From the NCBI GenBank assembly GCA_041690535.1, contig JAWLHA010000103.1, forward strand, positions 1 to 9,828: 9,828 nt of DNA, written 5' to 3'. The translations under genes were made by a program, and so were the position numbers. Source of the DNA: JAWLHA01 sp041690535. Lineage in GTDB: Bacteria; Pseudomonadota; Gammaproteobacteria; Thiohalomonadales; Thiohalomonadaceae. The notes below the pieces were generated by a model. That model was not told the origin of the DNA. It did no database searches and was given only the letters and a program-made list of their open reading frames with translations. Positions 1-6,227 of this stretch are shown here, piece by piece. Positions within the stretch are counted from its first letter, which is position 1; the number at the start of each line of letters is the position of its first letter.

Positions 1-99
1 GTGAATACGTCCCTGTACGCTCGACGGCCGCGTCCATGCGGCCGACGACCTGCTTTCAAGGACTTACGTCGCTCTTGGGTGAGTATGCGTTCACCCTGC
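1..99. repeat. Dispersed palindromic repeat, copy R1 (left part cut by window start)
   Basis: These 99 bases match 5348-5446 at 95 of 99 positions. The four differences are at 9, 68, 71 and 81. The copy contains the central hairpin CGGCCGC-gtccat-GCGGCCG and the right inverted-repeat arm starting ACCTGCTTTCAAGGACTT. It ends in a further small hairpin, GGGTGA (77-82) with TCACCC (91-96). The left arm lies before base 1. Homology to the 5348 copy stops at base 99, 55 bases before the aroC start. Translation through the repeat gives an open frame in phase with aroC (starting MNTSLYARRP), which I regard as spurious. Confidence 0.9.
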
Positions 100-139
100 G
101 TCAACTGCAGATCAAAGGGACGGTTTCGAATTTTGCCGC

Positions 140-145
140 TACAAT
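140..145 (+). promoter_or_regulatory. Candidate -10 box of the aroC promoter
   Basis: TACAAT matches the sigma70 -10 consensus at five of six positions and sits 8 bases before the aroC ATG. No convincing -35 hexamer is found 16-18 bases upstream. If this box is used, transcription would start within a few bases of the ATG, giving a leaderless or nearly leaderless message. That fits the absence of a Shine-Dalgarno sequence there. The placement is inference from sequence only. Confidence 0.4.
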
Positions 146-153
146 ACCGCCCC

Positions 154-1209
154 ATGTCTGGAAATACGATTGGCAAACTGTTTACCGTCACCACCTTCGG
201 CGAGAGCCACGGGCCTGCCCTGGGCTGCATCGTGGACGGGTGTCCCCCCGGCCTGGCGCTGAGCGAGGCCGATATTCAGGGCGATCTCGACCGGCGTCGG
301 CCGGGAACCTCCCGGCACACCACCCAGCGGCGTGAGCCGGACGAGGTGCGCATCCTGTCGGGGGTGTTCGAGGGCAAGACCACCGGGACGCCCATCGGGC
401 TGCTCATCGAGAACGTCGATCAGCGCTCCAAGGACTACTCCAACATCATGGATCGGTTCCGCCCGGGGCACGCCGACTACACCTACCAGCAGAAATATGG
501 CATCCGCGACTACCGCGGCGGCGGGCGTTCATCGGCCCGCGAGACCGCCATGCGGGTCGCCGCCGGGGCGATCGCCAAGAAGTACCTGCGCCGCTACGGG
601 GTCGAGATCCGGGGGTACCTCTCTCAGCTCGGTCCCATTCGCGCCGAGGCCCTTGATTGGGCGGCGGTCGAGACCAATCCGTTCTTCTTTCCCGAGCCGG
701 CGAAAATCCCCGAGCTGGAATCCTACATGGATGAGCTGCGCAAGGCGGGGGACTCCATCGGTGCACGGGTGAATGTCGTGGCCAGGGGACTCCCGGCCGG
801 ACTGGGCGAACCGGTATTCGACCGCCTGGATGCGGACCTTGCCCATGCCCTCATGGGGATCAATGCGGTCAAGGGGGTGGAGATCGGGGCGGGATTTGCC
901 TCGGTGGAGCAGAAAGGCTCCGAGCACCGTGACGAGATCACACCCGAGGGGTTCCTGAGCAACAATGCCGGGGGGGTTCTCGGGGGCATATCCAGCGGTC
1001 AGGAGATCGTCGCCTCCATCGCCCTCAAGCCCACCTCCAGCATCCGCATTCCGGGCCGGAGCATCAATCTGAACAATGAGCCCGTGGAGGTGATCACCAC
1101 CGGACGGCACGATCCCTGCGTCGGAATTCGCGCGGTGCCCATCGCCGAGGCGATGGTCGCCATCGTGTTGATGGACCACCTCCTGCGCCAGAGGGCGTTG
1201 CACGACTGA
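154..1209 (+). CDS. aroC: Chorismate synthase
   Basis: Chorismate synthase catalyses the last shikimate-pathway step, 1,4-trans elimination of phosphate from EPSP to give chorismate, using reduced FMN in the cytoplasm. The 351-residue product is close to the usual bacterial length of about 360. Visible family signatures are GESHGPALGCIVDGCPPG (16-33), GHADYTYQQKYG (105-116) with the following RGGGRSSARET (121-131), and RHDPCVGIRAVPIAEAM (318-334). The two conserved active-site histidines are H19 and H106. The start is set at 154 because MSGNTIGKLF is the canonical N-terminus. An in-phase extension upstream runs through the dispersed repeat and is not credible. There is no Shine-Dalgarno sequence before the ATG. 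The MFS gene follows after 91 bases and could be co-transcribed, though the two functions are unrelated. Confidence 0.97.
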   Translation: MSGNTIGKLFTVTTFGESHGPALGCIVDGCPPGLALSEADIQGDLDRRRPGTSRHTTQRREPDEVRILSGVFEGKTTGTPIGLLIENVDQRSKDYSNIMDRFRPGHADYTYQQKYGIRDYRGGGRSSARETAMRVAAGAIAKKYLRRYGVEIRGYLSQLGPIRAEALDWAAVETNPFFFPEPAKIPELESYMDELRKAGDSIGARVNVVARGLPAGLGEPVFDRLDADLAHALMGINAVKGVEIGAGFASVEQKGSEHRDEITPEGFLSNNAGGVLGGISSGQEIVASIALKPTSSIRIPGRSINLNNEPVEVITTGRHDPCVGIRAVPIAEAMVAIVLMDHLLRQRALHD

Positions 1210-1300
1210 GAGGGGATACGCTTCAGGCCGTTACGGGGGGCATCACGCGACCTCCCGTCCCAGCCCTTATTCCCGCGCCTGAGACTTTCAGCTGAACGCT

Positions 1301-2437
1301 ATGCCCTACTGGCGCCTGTCCGGTTTCTATCTCTTTTACTTCGCCAGTCTCGGGGCGCTGCTGCCTTACTGGGGGCTCTACCTCAAATCGCTTGGCTACA
1401 GCGCCTTGCAGATCGGCGAGCTCATGGCCGTGCTCATGGCCACCAAGATCGTCGCGCCCAACCTCTGGGGGTGGATTGCCGATCGAACCGGGCGCCGCAT
1501 GGCCGTGGTGCGGGCCGGATCGCTGCTGGCGGTGCTCTCCTTCTCGGGCGTCTTTGCGGTTCAGGGCTACTGGCCGTTGGCTGCGGTAATGCTGGCGTTC
1601 AGCTTCTTCTGGAACGCAGCCCTTCCGCAGTTCGAGGCCAACACCCTGAGCCATCTGGGCGATGAGACGCACCGCTACAGCAGCATCCGTCTGTGGGGAT
1701 CGGTCGGCTTTATCGGGGCGGTGGCCGGCTTGGGGCCGATCCTCGATGCCTGGGGGCCGGGGGTGTTGCCCCCCACGCTGCTGCTGCTCTTCTCGGCCAT
1801 CTGGGTGGCCAGCCTCTATGCCCCTGAACGCCAGATCGGAGGATTCACTGAAGAGCCGGATTCCCTTGGCCGGGTGCTCCGGCGTCCTGAAGTGATCGCG
1901 CTCCTTGGCGTGTGTTTTCTCATGCAGGCCAGCCACGGCCCCTATTACACGTTCTACACCATTTACCTGGAGGAGTATGGTCACTCGCGGAGCCTGATCG
2001 GTCAGCTCTGGGCCTTGGGCGTGGTGGCGGAGGTGGGGGTGTTTCTCATCATGCATCGGCTGGTCACCAAATTTGGATTGCGCCAGCTGCTGCTCTTCGC
2101 CCTCGGCTCCACGGCCCTGCGCTGGTGGGTGACCGGTGCCTTTCCGGAAAGTCTGCCGCTCATGGCGCTCGCCCAATGTCTGCACGCGGCCAGTTTCGGC
2201 GTGTTTCACGCCGTGGCGATTGCCCTGTTTCACAACTATTTTAGGGGGCGCCACCACGGTCGGGGGCAGGCGCTCTACAGCAGCCTGAGCTTCGGGGCCG
2301 GGGGGGCGGTGGGCGCCTGGTACGCCGGGCTTATGTGGGAGTCCTACGACCCCATGGTAACCTTCGGGGTCGCAGCGCTGCTTTGCCTGGTGGCCGTGGG
2401 GTGGGCCTTTGCTTCGATTCGCCCCCAGTTCGACTGA
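1301..2437 (+). CDS. MFS transporter, HcaT / 3-phenylpropionate permease-like
   Basis: This is a 378-residue inner-membrane major facilitator of the short MFS_1-like type related to E. coli HcaT. The N-terminus MPYWRLSGFYLFYFASLGAL leads straight into helix 1, and PYWGLYLKSLGYSALQIGEL (22-41) is typical of the subfamily. The loop between helices 2 and 3 carries the MFS motif A form GWIADRTGRR (57-66). About twelve hydrophobic segments are spread over the protein, with a charged central loop near 173-197 between the two halves. R130 and E112 lie within or beside membrane segments and could serve transport. The substrate cannot be inferred; HcaT homology does not prove phenylpropionate uptake, and no aromatic-degradation genes are nearby. 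The ATG at 1301 has no clear ribosome binding site. The following 198 bases to the kinase are non-coding. Confidence 0.88.
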   Translation: MPYWRLSGFYLFYFASLGALLPYWGLYLKSLGYSALQIGELMAVLMATKIVAPNLWGWIADRTGRRMAVVRAGSLLAVLSFSGVFAVQGYWPLAAVMLAFSFFWNAALPQFEANTLSHLGDETHRYSSIRLWGSVGFIGAVAGLGPILDAWGPGVLPPTLLLLFSAIWVASLYAPERQIGGFTEEPDSLGRVLRRPEVIALLGVCFLMQASHGPYYTFYTIYLEEYGHSRSLIGQLWALGVVAEVGVFLIMHRLVTKFGLRQLLLFALGSTALRWWVTGAFPESLPLMALAQCLHAASFGVFHAVAIALFHNYFRGRHHGRGQALYSSLSFGAGGAVGAWYAGLMWESYDPMVTFGVAALLCLVAVGWAFASIRPQFD

Positions 2438-2542
2438 CCGGTTCCGGAGCACCGAGCAGATAAACGGGAAGCGCCGATCGCAGCCAGGTCATGCGTAAGT
2501 GGGGGGGGCGGCGAACCGGTGCCAGTTGGGTTCGCTGGTCAG

Positions 2543-2580
2543 GTGGAGCGGCTTTGGAAGGTTTATTTTTCCTCCTCCAC
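2543..2580 (+). other. Stem-loop in the MFS-kinase intergenic region
   Basis: GTGGAG (2543-2548) pairs with CTCCAC (2575-2580). Inside, GGAA (2556-2559) can pair with TTCC (2569-2572) around an A/T-rich loop. The structure is interrupted, and no uninterrupted T-run follows the outer stem, so it is a weak terminator or leader-structure candidate only. The rest of the 2438-2635 gap has a run of nine G (2502-2510) and a CATAAT box at 2609-2614 that could be a -10 element for the kinase gene but has no good -35. Confidence 0.25.
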
Positions 2581-2635
2581 GGAAAGGGGAGATTACGGAG
2601 CATGCCTGCATAATGGGGCACATTGAACAGGGGGG

Positions 2636-4780
2636 ATGATGGAGGCGCAACAGGAACAGCAGCTCAGAGCCGAACAGCTTGCCCTGGTGTTCAAGCAGTC
2701 GGCTTTGGGATTTGCCGGGACGGTGGCGGCCTGGGCCGCGTCGCTCTACGTCTTCAAAGAGAGCGTACCGCTCGTCCACCTGTTCAGCTGGGCAACCGCA
2801 GTCGTTTGCATCAACCTCTACAAGGTGCTCCTCCTCCGGGGCTACAGGGAGGCCACACGGCAGGGGTTGCTGCGACGCAACTGTTTGATTCACCTTCACA
2901 TCATGGCTTTGCTGAACGGGCTCGCCTGGGGGGTGCTGCCGCTGGTGGCCTCGCTGGCCGAGTCGGCCCCGCTGGAGCTGTTCAGCTTTTACGTGGTGGG
3001 CGGCCTGGCGGTTGCCGCAGTGGCGACCGCGGCAGCCATCTATTCGGTTTTTCTGCTCTACGTCGTTCCACTGCTCATTCCCACCATCGTGCTTCACCTG
3101 TTGCGTTGGGATGAGCCCTCGGTCGTCCTCGCGGCTATTATGGCGTTTTTCGTCGCTACGATTGTCGCCATGGGGTACAACCACCACCGCTCGGTGCGCC
3201 ACTCCATCCGGCTTCGGCTGATGAATCTCGATCTGGTGCGCAGGCTCACCCAGGCGAAGGATGATGCCGAGGCGGCGAGCCGGGCCAAGAGCCAGTTCCT
3301 GGCCAGCATGAGTCATGAGGTGCGCACCCCGATGAACAGCATCATCGGATTTGCCCGCCTCCTCTCCCGAACGCCCCTGTCGCCGACGCAAAGGGATTAC
3401 CTCTCCCTGATGGATGTCTCCGCCAAGGGGCTGCTCTCGGTGATCAACGATGTCCTGGACTTGTCGAGCATTGAGTCGGGCAAACTTCGGCTCGAGGTGC
3501 AACCGTTTGAGTTACGTCCGTGTGCGGAGGAGTCGGTGACGGTGCTCTCCGCGGCGGCCTTCGACAAGGGACTGGACTTGCTGCTTCTCATGGATGAAGC
3601 GTTACCGGCGCAGATCAAGAGCGATCCCTACCGCCTCAACCAGATCTTGATGAACCTGCTCAGCAATGCGATCAAGTTCACTGCGTTCGGCAAGGTAGTG
3701 CTTCGCATCTCGCAGGTGGAAGATGAGGCGACGCTCCGCTTCGAGGTGATCGACACCGGGCCTGGCCTCTCTCCGGAGGAGTGCGCCCGGCTGTTCAAAC
3801 CTTTCACCCAGCTCGAGGAGTTCGAGAGCCGTCACCATCACGGGACCGGTTTGGGGCTGAGTATCAGCAAGCGACTGGTCGAGGGAATGGGGGGAAAAAT
3901 CGGGGTGCGGAGCGTGAAGAGCCAGGGGGCCACATTCTGGTTTACGCTACCCCTTGGCGTCGACATGGCGCCAGGCCGAGCCCCCTCGCCAAAAGGACCG
4001 CGCCCGCGGGTCTTGCTCATCGACGAGGACACCGAATCGCGGCAAATGCTCGCGGCACACCTGGAGGGATCGGGGCTGGAGGTGACCGTGGGCCACTGGA
4101 GGCAACCCGTCGGCGAAGGGTTCTCCATGGTGGTGCTGGGGCTCGCGTTGCAGCGGCTCCCTGAGCAGCGGATCGCGGCAGGCGATACCCCGGTGCTGGC
4201 ACTGGTGAACGGCTACGGCGACGAGGTCCTCCAGCGTTTGCGCCCCCTTGGCATTGGCCACTGCCTGCCGAAGACCATCCCCCGGGCGGCGTTGATGTCG
4301 GAGTTACTTGCCCTGCTCAACGCAGACGCCGAACTGCCGGTAGCTGACGGCGCGGTGGCGGAGAAGCCCTTCGCCGGACGACGGGTGCTGGTGGTGGAAG
4401 ACAACCCCATCGGACGCAAGCTGCTGAGCACGTTGCTGCGGGATCTCGGGATTCGTGTATCGGAGGCGGTGAATGGCGACGAGGCGCTCGAGTACGTTGC
4501 AAAGGAAGACTTCGACTTGATCATGCTGGACGTGCAGCTGCCAGGATTGAGCGGGCTGGAGGTGACCTCCCGCATTCGCGCCATGGGTGGGGCACGGCTC
4601 GCAGTACCCGTCGTCGCAGTGACCGCCCACGCCCTTCCGTCGGAACGCCAGCGCTTCCTCGCGGCCGGGATGAATGATTGCCTGGTCAAACCTCTGTCGG
4701 AAGCGCAATTGCGCGAAGTCCTGCAGCAGCATCTGGGGGAGACGGCGCGATGGGGGAGCCTCTTGCCGGTGCCGTCATGA
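2636..4780 (+). CDS. Membrane-bound hybrid sensor histidine kinase (HisKA-HATPase-REC-REC)
   Basis: A 714-residue two-component hybrid kinase. Residues about 22-182 form roughly six membrane helices with no large periplasmic domain, so the sensor is probably intramembrane or cytoplasmic. A linker helix (183-215) leads to HisKA with the H-box FLASMSHEVRTPMNS and phospho-acceptor H227. The HATPase domain shows the N-box LMNLLSNAIKFT (N340, N344), G1 box DTGPG (373-377) and G2 box GTGLGL (403-408). A first receiver-like module (about 457-562) has the acidic patch IDED and K546 but glycine G502 where the phospho-acceptor aspartate should be. The second receiver (582-700) is intact: E588/D589, D632, T663, K685. 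There is no HPt domain, so a separate phosphotransfer protein is expected. ATGATG offers starts at 2636 and 2639; the G-run ending at 2635 spaces better from 2639. No response regulator with an output domain is adjacent. Confidence 0.93.
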   Translation: MMEAQQEQQLRAEQLALVFKQSALGFAGTVAAWAASLYVFKESVPLVHLFSWATAVVCINLYKVLLLRGYREATRQGLLRRNCLIHLHIMALLNGLAWGVLPLVASLAESAPLELFSFYVVGGLAVAAVATAAAIYSVFLLYVVPLLIPTIVLHLLRWDEPSVVLAAIMAFFVATIVAMGYNHHRSVRHSIRLRLMNLDLVRRLTQAKDDAEAASRAKSQFLASMSHEVRTPMNSIIGFARLLSRTPLSPTQRDYLSLMDVSAKGLLSVINDVLDLSSIESGKLRLEVQPFELRPCAEESVTVLSAAAFDKGLDLLLLMDEALPAQIKSDPYRLNQILMNLLSNAIKFTAFGKVVLRISQVEDEATLRFEVIDTGPGLSPEECARLFKPFTQLEEFESRHHHGTGLGLSISKRLVEGMGGKIGVRSVKSQGATFWFTLPLGVDMAPGRAPSPKGPRPRVLLIDEDTESRQMLAAHLEGSGLEVTVGHWRQPVGEGFSMVVLGLALQRLPEQRIAAGDTPVLALVNGYGDEVLQRLRPLGIGHCLPKTIPRAALMSELLALLNADAELPVADGAVAEKPFAGRRVLVVEDNPIGRKLLSTLLRDLGIRVSEAVNGDEALEYVAKEDFDLIMLDVQLPGLSGLEVTSRIRAMGGARLAVPVVAVTAHALPSERQRFLAAGMNDCLVKPLSEAQLREVLQQHLGETARWGSLLPVPS

Positions 4781-4784
4781 CCTC

Positions 4785-4812
4785 CTGAACCGCAGGCGCC
4801 GCGTGCTATGCT
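4785..4812 (+). promoter_or_regulatory. Candidate extended -10 promoter of the STAS gene
   Basis: TATGCT at 4807-4812 is preceded by TG and one base (TGC), the extended -10 arrangement. A poor -35-like CTGAAC lies at 4785-4790, 16 bases upstream. The predicted start near 4819 would leave a leader of about 33 bases before the ATG at 4852. This suggests the STAS gene can be transcribed separately from the kinase. Prediction by eye only. Confidence 0.4.
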
Positions 4813-4851
4813 GAAAACAACATCGGCTGTGTGTGAAATAGCGAGGCCACC

Positions 4852-5199
4852 ATGCACCCCTGCATGTCGCTTCAAATCGTCGCCATCGGGTCTGAAAACC
4901 TGCTCGTGATCGAAGGGGAGCTGAACCGGCACAATGCCGCGGACTTCGAGATGCGCATGCGCGCCCAACCCGTTGCGCTGGGCGACCTGAGCCTGGACCT
5001 CCATGGGCTGGAGATTGCTGATGGTCCGGCGGTCACCAGCGCCATCAACGTTTTGCGAGCGTTGCTTGGGCGTGCCGCCCGGGTGGTGGTGCACGGGGCC
5101 CCGCAGGTGTTGGGGCACAATCTTTACCGGGTTGGCCTGCTTGCGGCCGACGGTCCGGTGGAGTTGTTGGACATGCGCAACGACGAAGCCTATGGGTGA
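4852..5199 (+). CDS. STAS-domain (anti-sigma-factor-antagonist-like) protein
   Basis: A 115-residue soluble single-domain protein. The pattern LSLDLHGLEIADGPAVTSAI (residues 46-65), then a helix, then RVVVHGAPQVLGHNLYRVGL (77-96) follows the STAS fold seen in SpoIIAA-like and MlaB-like proteins: a beta strand ending near an aspartate, a helix, then a strand ending near a glycine. The usual D-S-S phosphorylation motif is replaced by A-D-G-P, so control by serine phosphorylation is unlikely. The start is the ATG at 4852, with GAGG at 4843-4846 as ribosome binding site; a second in-frame ATG lies at 4864. It begins 71 bases after the hybrid kinase stop, so a role in the same signalling pathway is possible but is inferred from position only. 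Family assignment is by pattern and is moderate. Confidence 0.7.
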   Translation: MHPCMSLQIVAIGSENLLVIEGELNRHNAADFEMRMRAQPVALGDLSLDLHGLEIADGPAVTSAINVLRALLGRAARVVVHGAPQVLGHNLYRVGLLAADGPVELLDMRNDEAYG

Positions 5200-5236
5200 A
5201 CGTGGCCCCGCGCTTTCGTCAATAATTTTCCCGCCT

Positions 5237-5303
5237 CACACCCCTGTAACGCTCGGCCCCTGCGTCCATGCGGCCGATGACCTGCTTTGAAGGACTTACG
5301 TCA
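5237..5303. repeat. Diverged copy of the dispersed repeat (R2b), abutting R2
   Basis: The stretch starting TCACACCCCTGTAACGCTCG aligns with the inner part of the dispersed repeat (GTGAATACATCCCTGTACGC and onward). From 5262 on, GCGTCCATGCGGCCGATGAC and CTGCTTTGAAGGACTTACGT are nearly identical to the right half. The left inverted-repeat arm cannot be recognised upstream of 5237. Its right end merges with the left end of the next copy at about 5297-5303, so the two lie head-to-tail. This older-looking copy does not keep the perfect central hairpin stem. Confidence 0.75.
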
Positions 5304-5446
5304 CGGCCGTGCTGTGAGCGATGCAAGTCCTTGAAAGCAGGTACGCTGTGAATACATCCCTGTACGCTCGACGGCCGCGTCCATGCGGCCGACGACCTGC
5401 TTTCAAGGACTTACATCACTCTTGGGTAAGTATGCGTTCACCCTGC
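5297..5446. repeat. Dispersed palindromic repeat, complete copy R2 (~150 bp)
   Basis: This is the only complete copy in the window. The left arm at 5316-5342 (GAGCGATGCAAGTCCTTG and following AAAGCAGGT) is the inverted repeat of the right arm at 5395-5421, 27 nt with one visible mismatch. The 52-base interior holds a perfect 7-bp hairpin, CGGCCGC (5372-5378), loop GTCCAT, GCGGCCG (5385-5391), and a GTACGCT direct repeat at 5341 and 5362. Outside the arms, the palindrome CACGGCCGTG (5302-5311) and the tail to 5446 are also conserved in other copies. It matches R1 at 95/99 and R3 at 102/105 positions. No transposase is encoded. The class could be a REP/BIME-like element or a MITE; the sequence alone does not decide. 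Confidence 0.92.
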
Positions 5447-5452
5447 AAGAGA

Positions 5453-5481
5453 TTGTGGGTCGGAGGCGTTGCGGATACTAT
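5453..5481 (+). promoter_or_regulatory. Candidate sigma70 promoter of the mtnBDC operon
   Basis: TTGTGG (5453-5458) and TACTAT (5476-5481) are separated by exactly 17 bases. This is the best-spaced -35/-10 pair in the window. The predicted transcription start near 5488 leaves a leader of about 95 bases before mtnB. The promoter begins 7 bases after the end of repeat R2. Confidence 0.55.
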
Positions 5482-5487
5482 AGGCGC

Positions 5488-5582
5488 AATCGCCAGAAAC
5501 TCACTCGCTCTCCCCTCGGAACATCGGCACTTGCCGCCGACAGGCCATGTCCGGGGCTTACTGTTCGGCTTTAGGTGACCCG
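5488..5582 (+). promoter_or_regulatory. mtnB leader region and ribosome binding site
   Basis: The probable 5' untranslated leader contains a small hairpin, TCGGC (5524-5528) with GCCGA (5536-5540). It ends in a good ribosome binding site, AGGTGA at 5573-5578, four bases before the ATG at 5583. I see no recognisable SAM-I or SAM-II riboswitch core, although methionine-related genes are sometimes controlled that way. An in-frame ATG at 5547 has no comparable ribosome binding site. Confidence 0.35.
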
Positions 5583-6227
5583 ATGACAACGACGGACCCC
5601 ATCGAATCGCTTCGCGACGATGAACTCGCGATGCGCGCCCAGGAACTGATCCGGGCTGGTTGGTTTATGTTCGACAGGGGTTGGGTCCCCGCCACCAGCG
5701 GCAACTTTTCCGCACGTCTTAGTGACGGTCGCATCGCCATTACTGTCTCGGGGGCTCATAAAGGCCACCTCACCGAGGAGGAGATCATGGTGGCGGATGC
5801 GGAGGGCCGAACGCTGCAGAGCGGCAAGCGCCCTTCTGCCGAGACCCTGCTGCATACCGCCATCTATCGTCGCTTTCCCGAAGCGGGCGCAGTGCTTCAC
5901 GTGCATTCCATGAGTGCCACTCTGCTTTCCCGGCTGTACGAAGGGGAGCTGCTGCTGGAAGACTACGAGCTTCTGAAGGCGTTCGAGGGGATCGATACCC
6001 ACGAGACCTTCATTCGCATCCCCATCTTTCCCAACGACCAGGACATCTCTCGTCTGGCGGCAAAGGTGGATGAGTACCTGGATACGCATGGGCCCGTGCA
6101 CGGCTATCTCATCGCCGGCCACGGTATTTACGCCTGGGGACCATCTGTGAAGCAGACCCTTTATTACCTGGAAGCCTTCGACTTCCTGTTCCAATGCGAA
6201 CTGCAGATGCAGAGGCTGGCAAAATGA
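5583..6227 (+). CDS. mtnB: Methylthioribulose-1-phosphate dehydratase
   Basis: MtnB dehydrates 5-methylthioribulose-1-phosphate to 2,3-diketo-5-methylthiopentyl-1-phosphate in the methionine salvage pathway. The 214-residue cytosolic protein is a class II aldolase-fold enzyme of normal MtnB length. PATSGNFSARLSDGRIAITV (36-55) and SGAHKGHLTEEEIM (56-69) are the N-terminal signatures. The zinc ligands are H106 and H108 in LHVHS plus H180 in AGHGIYAWG. E129 in the segment LEDYELLKAF corresponds by my alignment to the catalytic glutamate of human APIP. ATG 5583 is chosen because AGGTGA lies just upstream and MTTTDPIESL gives the standard length; an in-frame ATG at 5547 would add 12 residues. The stop overlaps the mtnD start (ATGA), so the genes are translationally coupled. 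Function is secure from motifs plus the adjacent mtnD and mtnC. Confidence 0.95.
   Translation: MTTTDPIESLRDDELAMRAQELIRAGWFMFDRGWVPATSGNFSARLSDGRIAITVSGAHKGHLTEEEIMVADAEGRTLQSGKRPSAETLLHTAIYRRFPEAGAVLHVHSMSATLLSRLYEGELLLEDYELLKAFEGIDTHETFIRIPIFPNDQDISRLAAKVDEYLDTHGPVHGYLIAGHGIYAWGPSVKQTLYYLEAFDFLFQCELQMQRLAK

Noticed and set aside
1..153. N-terminal extension of aroC beginning with GTG at base 1
   Set aside because: The extra 51 residues are a translation of the dispersed repeat. The canonical chorismate synthase N-terminus begins at 154.
1223..2452. 409-codon minus-strand open frame opposite the MFS gene
   Set aside because: It is the antisense shadow of a GC-rich gene. It is rich in His, Gln, Arg and Pro with no recognisable domain, while the plus strand encodes a clear MFS permease.
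2489..3502. 337-codon minus-strand open frame opposite the kinase N-terminus
   Set aside because: It is the antisense shadow of the kinase, with low-complexity charged composition and no motifs.
5237..5446. CRISPR array
   Set aside because: The repeats are long, palindromic and adjacent or overlapping, with no regular unique spacers and no cas genes.
5321..5578. Small ORF inside repeat R2 encoding an arginine-rich peptide starting MQVLESRYAVNTSLYARRPR
   Set aside because: The frame is open only because of the GC-rich repeat. The same peptide appears at every copy, with no ribosome binding site, and it overlaps the mtnB promoter.
5488..5582. SAM riboswitch before mtnB
   Set aside because: The location is suggestive, but no SAM-I/SAM-II-like conserved core is visible; only a small hairpin.
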